Below are positions 1 through 5,693 of a DNA stretch of 7,129 nt, one piece after another. The stretch is from assembly GCA_002311835.1 (NCBI GenBank), contig DBZY01000060.1:1-7129 (forward strand), read 5' to 3'. The first letter of the stretch is position 1, and every line of letters begins with the position of its first letter. The DNA is from Proteobacteria bacterium UBA1148. GTDB lineage: Bacteria > Pseudomonadota > Gammaproteobacteria > Steroidobacterales > Rariloculaceae. Made by a program: the position numbers and the translations under genes. Under the pieces are notes generated by a model that worked only from the letters and a program-made list of their open reading frames with translations, was not told the origin of the DNA and searched no databases.

Positions 1-2
1 AA

Positions 3-200
3 TTACGAATTATCGAACGGATCCGACCGATCAACAACGGCAGGCTAGAGAACATAATCACAATTGATGATCCAATTGCCTACGAGAAACCATGGACAGG
101 AATAATTAACTACAGACATAGAGAATTTGAGTTGGCAGAAACTATCTGCCAGGAGCTTATGCTCTCAGAATTACCACATATGAGGCCAGGGCAAGAATAA
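3..200 (+). CDS. C-terminal part of a conserved secreted hypothetical protein
   Basis: An open frame enters from the left edge and ends with TAA at 198-200, giving the last 65 residues of a protein whose start lies outside the window. The visible part reads as ERIRP near its start, then L-E-N-I-I-T-I-DDP-AY-KPW, and near the end an E-x-I-C-x-E segment. From memory this matches the C-terminus of a family of uncharacterised exported proteins common in marine proteobacteria, which end with 'ER-R...LE..-T-I-DDP-AY-PWT...E..C-E'. No function is known to me and none is assigned. It ends 27 bases before the next start codon on the same strand, so it is probably cotranscribed with the propeller gene. 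Neither the true N-terminus nor a signal peptide can be checked here. Confidence 0.75.
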   Translation, partial: LRIIERIRPINNGRLENIITIDDPIAYEKPWTGIINYRHREFELAETICQELMLSELPHMRPGQE

Positions 201-216
201 TTCAACGCCCTTATTC

Positions 217-222
217 AGGAGG
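217..222 (+). promoter_or_regulatory. Strong Shine-Dalgarno site that fixes the propeller gene start
   Basis: AGGAGG lies five bases upstream of the ATG at 228. A GTG at 222 is in the same frame but overlaps the last base of this site, so it cannot be the start served by it. The ATG at 228 is therefore chosen. Confidence 0.85.
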
Positions 223-227
223 TGTAC

Positions 228-1298
228 ATGAATACTAAAATAACTTCTGCTATAGGAATCGGTTTTTGTTGCTTATGCTTTACTATCAGCGCTCAAGCAC
301 AAATCCCTCAATACAAATTTGATCCGGAGTGGCCAAAACTCCCTCTACCCAATAAGTGGTGGATGCAAGGAGTCACTGGCTTGTATGTCGACCACGAAGA
401 TAATATCTGGGTACTGAATCGCCCCAGCAACCTGAACAATACCGAAAACTACGCGCAACTCGATCCCCCAACGGGTGCTTGCTGTGTAGCGCCACCTGCC
501 ATAATCGCATTCGACTTTGAGGGCAATGTCATCGAATCCTGGGACACCCAAGAAGGACACGGAATGATGGTAGATAGCGAAGGATATGTCTGGATCGGGC
601 AAGAAACTGTCCGTAAATACACATCTGACGGAACCCTAATGGGTGAGATTGCACACGTTCCCCGGGATTCCATGCCACCTCCAGATACCGAAGCCGTAGT
701 GGGCGGGCTTGAGGAGGTTCGCGCCGACGAGGAAGCACGTGAAATCTACTATGTGGACAACTATTTAAATGGACGTGTCATGGTGCACGACATGGATACT
801 TTGGAATTTAAACGTGGCTGGGGCGCATACGGAAAACCATTAAGTGAGATCAGCATGGATGCTGCCGACATCCGGTACGATCCAGCATCACCCGCGGCAC
901 TGGAGTGGATTGGTCATGTCACACTCGGACTCTCTAATGATGGATTGGTTTATGTAGCTGATCGAAGAGGCAACAGATTTCAAGTATTTACCAGGTCAGG
1001 TGAATTCATCAAAGAATTTTTTCTAGCCACATCGACGCTACAACGGGGCTCTGCTGGTGGAGTTGCTTTCTCCCACGATCCGGAACAACGCTACTTGATC
1101 GTGCCAGATATCCAAAACAACAACATCTGGATTCTTAACCGAGAAGACGGCACCGTTGTTAATCAAATCGGCAGTGCAGGCGACAATGGTGGCCAATTCC
1201 ATGGCCTTCACATGGTTGCAGTGGATTCTCAAGGGAATCTATACACCGGAGAAGTTCAACAGGGTGAGCGGGTCCAAAAATTCCGACTACTGAACTGA
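228..1298 (+). CDS. Secreted six-bladed beta-propeller (NHL-type) protein
   Basis: A 356-residue exported protein. Residues 1-24 form a signal peptide (basic start, hydrophobic core with three Cys, likely cleavage after AQA before QIPQ). The mature part is a string of propeller blades: VDHEDNIWVLNR (54-65), HGMMVDSEGYVWIG (111-124), LSNDGLVYVADRRGNRFQVF (235-254), and a final blade with VDSQGNLYTGE and RVQKF (332-352). A vicinal Cys pair (C85-C86) followed by APP is typical of a secreted propeller family often annotated as NHL-repeat or peptidyl-alpha-hydroxyglycine alpha-amidating lyase-like. Histidines in separate blades (H111, H230, H325/H328) could bind metal, as in the true lyases, but that activity is not shown. 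The true role is unknown; a periplasmic binding or enzyme scaffold is likely. It follows the upstream partial gene closely and ends before two hairpins. Confidence 0.9.
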   Translation: MNTKITSAIGIGFCCLCFTISAQAQIPQYKFDPEWPKLPLPNKWWMQGVTGLYVDHEDNIWVLNRPSNLNNTENYAQLDPPTGACCVAPPAIIAFDFEGNVIESWDTQEGHGMMVDSEGYVWIGQETVRKYTSDGTLMGEIAHVPRDSMPPPDTEAVVGGLEEVRADEEAREIYYVDNYLNGRVMVHDMDTLEFKRGWGAYGKPLSEISMDAADIRYDPASPAALEWIGHVTLGLSNDGLVYVADRRGNRFQVFTRSGEFIKEFFLATSTLQRGSAGGVAFSHDPEQRYLIVPDIQNNNIWILNREDGTVVNQIGSAGDNGGQFHGLHMVAVDSQGNLYTGEVQQGERVQKFRLLN

Positions 1299-1307
1299 TC
1301 GGACGGT

Positions 1308-1335
1308 ACTCCCACGAAAATCCATTCGTGAGAGT
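1308..1335 (+). terminator. Hairpin just after the propeller gene, possible terminator
   Basis: Bases 1308-1318 pair with 1325-1335 around a six-base loop, 11 positions with a single C-A mismatch. It begins ten bases after the propeller gene's stop codon. No T-tract follows, so it is either a weak terminator or an mRNA 3'-end stabilising stem. Confidence 0.4.
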
Positions 1336-1364
1336 GCTAGCCTTATTACAGCCTTATCGACAAA

Positions 1365-1386
1365 CGGCCACCCTGTAGGGTGGCCG
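1365..1386. terminator. Perfect 9-bp GC-rich stem-loop between convergent genes
   Basis: CGGCCACCC at 1365-1373 pairs perfectly with 1378-1386 around the loop TGTA. It sits between the stop codons of two convergent genes (1298 on plus, 1413 on minus). Read on the minus strand it is followed by TTTGTC, and on the plus strand by no T-run. It therefore looks best suited to ending the FAH-family transcript, with possible bidirectional use. Confidence 0.6.
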
Positions 1387-1412
1387 CTGCCTATCGATTC
1401 CTTTACTGAAGA

Positions 1413-2483
1413 CTACTCATCCCAAGCGACAACCGGATTGGTGAGAACGCCGATACCCTCAATCTCACAGACCGCTGTATCCCCAGCCTGCATGTATATC
1501 GGGGGCACTCGAGCGGTACCCACACCAGATGGGCTACCCAGCGCATAAACATCACCCGGTGTCATGGTGATGACGTGGGAGACATAGCTCAACATATCGT
1601 AGATGTCGTGCGTCATATTGCCCGTGTTGGAGTCCTGCATCACTTCACCGCTCATGGTCAGTGTCTGTTTAAGGTTTAGTGGGTCATCCACGAACTCCTT
1701 AGGAACGATGTAAGGCCCGAACGGTGCGAACGTGTCGTGGTTCTTTTGCAAGAACCAATCCGGACCACCGCCCATTCGGCCATCACCACGACCTCCACGA
1801 TCAGATACGTCATTCTCCAACGTGTAACCAAATATGTAGTCCTCCGCATCTGCAACGGAGACGCGGCTTGCGGTCTTGCCAATCACCACTGCAAGCTCGC
1901 ACTCCCAATCTAGATTAGGACGCCCGGGTGGAACGCGGATCGCCTCACCATCGGCGATAATCGTGTTCGGCAATTTGAGAAACATGTAAGGGTTTTGCCG
2001 AATGTCATCCGGCTCCCGTTCCCAAATGCCAGTTATCGCGTTTGGAGCGGGGGGGCGTGGCTCTAGATCCGCCTGAGGATTACTCCGTCGCGCCATCTCC
2101 GCATCATGCAACGCATAGTTAGAAGCAGCGTTATAGATGACGTGAGGCATCATAGGTGGCCGTACATCCACCGCGCTCACATCTTTTATGTAGGCGGCCC
2201 CAGACATGGATGCTGCCGTGCGGGCAATCGCATGTAATCGATCGCGGAGCCCGTCGTACTGGGTGATTAACCCTGTCATATCACCGGGTATTGTTGGTTT
2301 TGCACCAGCAAGTGCCTGGTTCGCCTGCTCGATATGGACAATTAGCCTGTCCTCAAGCACTAATCCAAGATAAGTACCATCACTATCTTCAAACGTTCCC
2401 AGTTTGAATGGCACCACTTCCTGGGCAAAAAGGCGCGTTGACACTGTAAATATCAAGGCGATAACAACTGGCAAGCGTCTCAT
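1413..2483 (-). CDS. Exported fumarylacetoacetate hydrolase superfamily protein
   Basis: A 356-residue FAH-fold protein. The ATG is preceded by GGAGGT with five-base spacing. Residues 1-20 are a typical Sec signal peptide (MRR, then a hydrophobic stretch, cleavage expected after LFA before QE). The catalytic domain starts near 110: N-Y-x3-H around 122-126, FLKLPNT (168-174), DWECELAVVIG (192-202) with metal ligands E194 and E196, NDVSDR (224-229) with third ligand D225, K247 in the segment leading to DTFAPFGP (250-257), and GSPSGVG (316-322). The family cleaves C-C bonds, decarboxylates or hydrates acylpyruvate-like substrates with Mg or Mn. The substrate here is unknown. Compared with short FAHD1-like members it has an extended loop at about 128-164 and a Gly-rich insert at 230-240. 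An exported location is unusual. It is monocistronic and divergent from the FG-GAP gene. Confidence 0.92.
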   Translation of the reverse strand: MRRLPVVIALIFTVSTRLFAQEVVPFKLGTFEDSDGTYLGLVLEDRLIVHIEQANQALAGAKPTIPGDMTGLITQYDGLRDRLHAIARTAASMSGAAYIKDVSAVDVRPPMMPHVIYNAASNYALHDAEMARRSNPQADLEPRPPAPNAITGIWEREPDDIRQNPYMFLKLPNTIIADGEAIRVPPGRPNLDWECELAVVIGKTASRVSVADAEDYIFGYTLENDVSDRGGRGDGRMGGGPDWFLQKNHDTFAPFGPYIVPKEFVDDPLNLKQTLTMSGEVMQDSNTGNMTHDIYDMLSYVSHVITMTPGDVYALGSPSGVGTARVPPIYMQAGDTAVCEIEGIGVLTNPVVAWDE

Positions 2484-2493
2484 GGGGCACCTC

Positions 2494-2541
2494 CGCCGTT
2501 TTGTGCTCGTCCGTTGTAGATTGCCGGACGGCGATTTTTTT
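2494..2541 (-). promoter_or_regulatory. Structured leader abutting the FAH gene ribosome site, with a run of seven T/A
   Basis: Bases 2508-2513 pair with 2525-2530 (six bp, 11-base loop). An outer pairing of 2494-2497 with 2530-2533 could extend or compete with it. On the minus strand the outer stem touches the GGAGGT ribosome site (2489-2494), so the structure may influence translation of the FAH-family gene. On the plus strand the hairpin is followed by seven T (2535-2541), the form of an intrinsic terminator, although no plus-strand gene ends here. Both readings are inference. Confidence 0.4.
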
Positions 2542-2558
2542 AATGAACCGTGAATGGG

Positions 2559-2587
2559 AACCTAGACCTGAGACAGGCAACTGTCAA
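2559..2587 (-). promoter_or_regulatory. Candidate sigma-70 promoter of the FAH-family gene
   Basis: On the minus strand a perfect -35 box TTGACA (2587-2582) is followed after 17 bases by TAGGTT (2564-2559), which keeps the most conserved T, A and final T of the -10 box. The implied transcript has a leader of about 70 bases that contains the hairpin at 2494-2541. Confidence 0.5.
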
Positions 2588-2596
2588 CCATAGAGC

Positions 2597-2611
2597 TTTA
2601 GTATGACTAAA
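2597..2611. promoter_or_regulatory. Palindrome between divergent promoters, possible operator
   Basis: TTTAGT and ACTAAA form a perfect 6-bp inverted repeat with a three-base centre. It overlaps the candidate plus-strand -35 box and lies ten bases from the minus-strand -35 box. This position would suit a dimeric regulator, but the repeat is short and could be chance. Confidence 0.3.
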
Positions 2612-2625
2612 CGTTATGCTATAGC
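2597..2625 (+). promoter_or_regulatory. Candidate extended -10 promoter of the FG-GAP repeat gene
   Basis: TG-C-TATAGC at 2617-2625 is an extended -10 element. A poor -35 match TTTAGT lies 17 bases upstream (2597-2602). The predicted transcript start is about 40 bases before the chosen start codon at 2674. Confidence 0.35.
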
Positions 2626-2663
2626 GGACACGAAATAACCGATTTATTGGCCAAAATGCCCCT

Positions 2664-2669
2664 GGGGAG
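2664..2669 (+). promoter_or_regulatory. Ribosome binding site deciding the FG-GAP gene start
   Basis: GGGGAG precedes two adjacent ATG codons at 2671 and 2674. Spacing is one base to the first and four to the second, so 2674 is preferred. An in-frame TTG at 2647 would add nine residues ahead of the signal peptide and has no ribosome site. Confidence 0.6.
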
Positions 2670-2673
2670 CATG

Positions 2674-4236
2674 ATGCTAAACAAACAATTCTTCCCGACC
2701 ATAGCTGTGCTCGTGGTTTGTCTGGTCTCCAACAATACTGCAGGACAAGCACCCGCTGAAACGTCGGCCACAACGGCCACTATCTCGAATCTAGTGGGTC
2801 TCGGGCGAGATTCCCAGTCCATTGCTTATATTAAAGCCTCCAACACCGGGGCCTACGAGCATTTCGGCGAATCAGTCGCACTAAGTGCGGACGGTAATAC
2901 TTTAGCGGTTGGAGCAGTCTTTGAAGACAGCGGCGCCACAGGTACCGGTGGTGATCAGAGTGACTTCTCAGCCCCAAATGCAGGTGCTGTCTACCTATTC
3001 ACGCGTATAGGTAATCGTTGGGTACAGCAAGCTTATATCAAGGCCTCGAACACCGAGGCCGGTGACCGATTTGGTTTCTCTATTGCATTGAGCCACGACG
3101 GGAACACCCTCGCAACGGGGGCGATTTCTGAGGACAGTTCATCCATTGGCATTGATGGTGACCAGACTGACAATTCTATGGACAATGCTGGTGCGGTTTA
3201 TGTGTTTGCCCGAAATGGAAAAATCTGGTCTCAGCAAGCCTATGTCAAAGCATCTAACACCGGCGGGACCGAAGAAGGGGACCAGTTCGGCTACGATGTC
3301 GCTCTAAACGCTGATGGCACAACACTAACCGTATCAGCAATCACAGAGGACAGTGCGGCTACAGGTATCAACGGCAATCAAAATGACGACTCAGCCGTCG
3401 ACGTCGGAGCCGTATATGTTTATACACGTAACAACGAAACTTGGAATCAGCAAGCCTATCTAAAGCCTCGGCAAAGCCCTCGAGAAACACTCGTTGGCAG
3501 TGTTCTTTTCGGTTTTGCAATTGGATTGGATGCCAGCGGAGACACTCTGGCCGTGAGCGGATTTAATGAGGATACCAACAGGGGATCAATTTATATCTTT
3601 TCCCGTGAGAATAACCGCTGGTTAGAACAGGCTCGGGTCCAGGCATCCAATGCAGAGATTGGTGATGCGCTCGCCTCCGCTATCGCCGTAAGCGCCGACG
3701 GAAACACAATCGTGGGAGGAGCATTTGATGAGGATAGCGCGCTCATCGGTGTGGCGCTGAGCAATGAAGGTAATGGAGATCAACCCACGGACCTGGCGGT
3801 AGGTGCCGCTTACGTATTTGTCCGCGATGACAACGAGTGGCTACAGCAGGCCTTTATTAAACCTACGAACACACAGGGAAACCAACACTTTGGCTGGGCA
3901 GTAGCCCTGAGTCTTGATGGTAATACACTGGCCGGGGGGGCTCATTACGAGAACGGTGGCAGTCAAGGCATCAATGGGGATCAGCAAGACGACTCATCAC
4001 CTGACTCGGGCGCCGTCTACGTTTACCAACGCACCGGAACAACCTGGGCCCCGATCGCATACGTCAAGGCACCAAACGCATCAGCCAGTGACGAGTTCGG
4101 TATGGCCGTTGCGCTCAATGACAACGGCACGGTACTAGCAGTAGGGGCACCTCGAGAGGCAAGCTCAACAAGTGATATTAAAGAATCCACGGGCGATGAA
4201 GCCGCCCCTGAGTCCGGCGCCGTCTATGTTTATTGA
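2674..4236 (+). CDS. Secreted FG-GAP (integrin alpha-like) repeat protein
   Basis: A 520-residue exported protein. Residues 1-24 are a signal peptide (MLNKQFF, a hydrophobic core, cleavage near TAG before QAPAE), followed by a short Thr/Ala-rich linker. Residues 51-520 are seven tandem units, each starting A-Y-[IV]-K-A-S-N-like, then FG, ALS-DGNTLAVGA, an acidic loop such as GDQ-D-S, and GA-VYV-F-R with a Trp. FG-GAP repeats fold as blades and often bind calcium through acidic loops. Seven fits one closed seven-bladed propeller. The chain stops right after the last blade's VYVY strand, so there is no anchoring or sorting domain. Function is unknown; adhesion or binding at the cell surface or periplasm is the usual guess. 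The gene stands alone between a divergent FAH gene and a convergent lipid operon whose last stop codon is only 12 bases away. Confidence 0.88.
   Translation: MLNKQFFPTIAVLVVCLVSNNTAGQAPAETSATTATISNLVGLGRDSQSIAYIKASNTGAYEHFGESVALSADGNTLAVGAVFEDSGATGTGGDQSDFSAPNAGAVYLFTRIGNRWVQQAYIKASNTEAGDRFGFSIALSHDGNTLATGAISEDSSSIGIDGDQTDNSMDNAGAVYVFARNGKIWSQQAYVKASNTGGTEEGDQFGYDVALNADGTTLTVSAITEDSAATGINGNQNDDSAVDVGAVYVYTRNNETWNQQAYLKPRQSPRETLVGSVLFGFAIGLDASGDTLAVSGFNEDTNRGSIYIFSRENNRWLEQARVQASNAEIGDALASAIAVSADGNTIVGGAFDEDSALIGVALSNEGNGDQPTDLAVGAAYVFVRDDNEWLQQAFIKPTNTQGNQHFGWAVALSLDGNTLAGGAHYENGGSQGINGDQQDDSSPDSGAVYVYQRTGTTWAPIAYVKAPNASASDEFGMAVALNDNGTVLAVGAPREASSTSDIKESTGDEAAPESGAVYVY
2824..4233 (+). repeat. 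Seven tandem FG-GAP protein repeats
   Basis: Units start at 2824, 3031, 3238, 3454, 3631, 3850 and 4057, with lengths of 69, 69, 72, 59, 73, 69 and 59 codons. The DNA copies are clearly diverged, so the array is old rather than a recent expansion. Unit 4 lacks the acidic GDQ-type loop and goes straight from the NED turn to the outer strand. Unit 5 has lost the FG dipeptide (ALASAIAV instead) and carries a longer loop. Confidence 0.88.
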
Positions 4237-4248
4237 ATGCCTCCGATG

Positions 4249-4779
4249 CTAAAAACGTCCGCTCACTTGAAGACCATATAAATTTTTTTGCATGATTGGT
4301 GCAATTTGTGTGTTCTCGTAACGGCTAGTTAAAAACCAACTACTAAGAAACCCGATCGCTGCGCCCGCAACCACATCCTCGGTGAAATGCTTGTCAGCAT
4401 CAACTCGAGCGTACCCAACATAAGTCGCCACAACGTACGCGGGCAAGGCTGTCCTAAAACCATAACGGCGATGTATAAAGGCCGCGCTGACGAAACCGGT
4501 TGCAGTATGGCCAGAAGGAAAAGCATCGCAACAATTGCCGTTCGGACGTTCCCTATCTACCGTTTTTTTCAGTGTGGCTACGACCAACGTATTTAAACCA
4601 ATCGATTTAGCAACCTGGAAGCGTCCCTCTCGGTCATCGTTACTAAAAGTCATCCATAAAGCAGTCAGTGGAAGAGCTCCGAGCAGGACATCATCTACCC
4701 ACCAATCCCTTGAGGTTTCAGCATGAACAGCTAACGAGTTCCCGACGAGTACGCAAAGAATGAAGGCATGTCTAAACAT
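4249..4779 (-). CDS. PAP2 superfamily lipid phosphatase
   Basis: A 176-residue membrane or periplasm-facing phosphatase. All three signature motifs are intact: K71-x6-R78-P79, P88-S89-G90-H91, and R125-x5-H131-x3-D135 (Ala replaces Ser before R125). H91 and H131 are the expected proton donor and phospho-accepting histidine. The N-terminus (1-20, ending VHA before ETS) looks like a signal peptide or first membrane segment. Further hydrophobic stretches lie near 31-45, 57-70, 92-102, 111-123 and 136-150. The family dephosphorylates phosphatidate, undecaprenyl pyrophosphate or related lipids; the sequence does not settle which. Its ATG lies three bases after the stop of the kinase gene with only a weak ribosome site, so translation is probably coupled. 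A role in recycling a lipid carrier or balancing phosphatidate with the kinase is the natural inference. Confidence 0.9.
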   Translation of the reverse strand: MFRHAFILCVLVGNSLAVHAETSRDWWVDDVLLGALPLTALWMTFSNDDREGRFQVAKSIGLNTLVVATLKKTVDRERPNGNCCDAFPSGHTATGFVSAAFIHRRYGFRTALPAYVVATYVGYARVDADKHFTEDVVAGAAIGFLSSWFLTSRYENTQIAPIMQKNLYGLQVSGRF

Positions 4780-4782
4780 GAG

Positions 4783-5157
4783 CTAAGCAGTTCCACTCAA
4801 TATGAAGAGCAGAAAAAAGAATCCTAACACTACAGCAGTCAACGTGAGTACGAGTACAGCTCCAGCAGCCATATCCTTTCCCGCCTTAATCTCAGGACTG
4901 GGAATAGAGTCGAACTTACTCACCAGGCGCTCCAGAGCTGAATTGAATAACTCTGCGCAAAGGACCAAAGATGAGGACAGAATAATCAACGCGGCCCAAA
5001 TCAGCGGGGGACGCAAAATTAAAAGAATAATAATTACGCCAAAGGCAACGAGTATCTGAAAGCGAAAACTACTTTCTTCTCGCCAACACTGTATAAGTCC
5101 ATTACAGGCAAACCTCAACCGTTCGATGAATCTTCTGTTTTTGTACGTACTATTCAC
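4783..5157 (-). CDS. dgkA: Diacylglycerol kinase (DgkA family), possibly undecaprenol kinase
   Basis: A 124-residue integral membrane kinase, the usual family length. Key residues align with E. coli DgkA almost without offset: R9, E28 in the segment before FR, the signature E69-x2-N72-S73-A74-x-E76, and K94-D95-M-A-A-G-A-V. Three membrane helices are seen near 36-49, 51-67 and 97-120. The family transfers ATP phosphate to diacylglycerol (Gram-negative) or undecaprenol (Gram-positive). The AAGAVLV tail resembles the undecaprenol type, so the substrate is uncertain. Ser80 stands where an Asp is usual after the E-x-x-V helix. The start is GTG with a weak GGA eight bases upstream; no in-frame ATG would give a sensible N-terminus, and the agreement in residue numbering supports the GTG. 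It is the first gene of a two-gene operon with the PAP2 phosphatase. Confidence 0.92.
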   Translation of the reverse strand: MNSTYKNRRFIERLRFACNGLIQCWREESSFRFQILVAFGVIIILLILRPPLIWAALIILSSSLVLCAELFNSALERLVSKFDSIPSPEIKAGKDMAAGAVLVLTLTAVVLGFFFLLFILSGTA

Positions 5158-5212
5158 GTTATAGGTCCAATATAGAACGACCTTGTGGAAAGCTCCTACT
5201 CTGAATTCTTTC

Positions 5213-5241
5213 TTGGAGCATAGACAAATAAACCTTACAAC
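5213..5241 (+). promoter_or_regulatory. Weak candidate promoter for the GFA-GST-NmrA unit
   Basis: In the 119-base gap between the divergent kinase and GFA genes, TTGGAG (5213-5218) and TACAAC (5236-5241) are spaced by 17 bases. Both boxes are imperfect. On the other strand TATATT (5174-5169) could be a -10 box for the kinase operon, but it has no convincing -35 box and would leave a very short leader. Confidence 0.2.
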
Positions 5242-5276
5242 TTCAGATTTATGGGCACGATGGTAACATCACTCTT

Positions 5277-5651
5277 ATGTCAAACACTTACATAGGAACT
5301 TGCCATTGTGGCACCGTCGCTTTTCGCGTGACACTTGACAATGGCTTAACAGGACTCAGGCGATGTAACTGCTCAATCTGCCGCCGCAAGGGCGCTATTA
5401 TGTGTATTGTTCCCAAGGAGCAATTAGAAGTTTTTCGCGGCGAGGATAGCCTAACGCTTTATCAGTGGAACATGAAAATCGCAAAACACTACTTTTGTTC
5501 CTCCTGCGGAATTTATACCCATCACCAAAGGCGCGCGGACCCTCTGAGCTGTGGCTTCAATTTAGGTTGTTTAGAAAATGTGGATCAAACGACACTAGGC
5601 AAAATTGAGCTTGCCGACGGCGCCTCATTCTCCGTCATTGAGGACGTTTAG
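5277..5651 (+). CDS. GFA-family zinc protein (glutathione-dependent formaldehyde-activating enzyme-like)
   Basis: A 124-residue cytosolic protein with the complete cysteine pattern of the GFA/CENP-V fold: C9-x-C11, C30-x-C32-x2-C35 and C74-x2-C77. The spacings (21 from first to second cluster, 44 from second to third) agree with those I recall for Paracoccus Gfa, where the first and third clusters hold a structural zinc and the middle one a second, glutathione-responsive zinc. Other family marks are GTCHCGTVAF at 7-16 and RRKG at 36-39. Gfa was proposed to promote S-hydroxymethylglutathione formation, but its catalytic role has been disputed, and many homologues have unknown substrates. No ribosome site is evident before the ATG, so it may be weakly translated or nearly leaderless. 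The GST gene follows after 42 bases, which fits a thiol-linked role. Confidence 0.88.
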   Translation: MSNTYIGTCHCGTVAFRVTLDNGLTGLRRCNCSICRRKGAIMCIVPKEQLEVFRGEDSLTLYQWNMKIAKHYFCSSCGIYTHHQRRADPLSCGFNLGCLENVDQTTLGKIELADGASFSVIEDV

Positions 5652-5693
5652 CTTGTTGCCATCTAGTAACTCAATCTCTGAATTGAAAGCAAT

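Noticed and set aside
345..738. Three overlapping minus-strand reading frames of 69-85 codons inside the propeller gene
   Set aside because: They are antisense to a well-supported gene, show no family motifs and have no ribosome sites; they are shadows of the plus-strand coding bias.
1676..1918. Short frames on both strands inside the FAH-family gene
   Set aside because: Low-complexity or Arg/His-rich translations with no recognisable domain, lying within a gene whose active-site motifs are complete.
2540..2822. Minus-strand frames of 67 and 77 codons across the divergent promoter and FG-GAP start
   Set aside because: They cross the promoter region and signal peptide of the plus-strand gene, have no family features and no good ribosome sites.
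2824..4233. A CRISPR-like or recent DNA tandem array suggested by the regular spacing of about 207 bases
   Set aside because: The periodicity is that of protein blades. The DNA copies are diverged and unit lengths vary in whole codons, so this is an old coding repeat.
5192..5219. Inverted repeat GCTCC/GGAGC with an 18-base loop in the kinase-GFA intergenic gap
   Set aside because: Only five base pairs with a long loop, easily expected by chance, and not placed convincingly relative to a promoter.
5671..5686. TCAAT/ATTGA inverted repeat between the GFA and GST genes
   Set aside because: A five-bp AT-rich stem without a T-tract is too weak for a terminator and does not argue against cotranscription.
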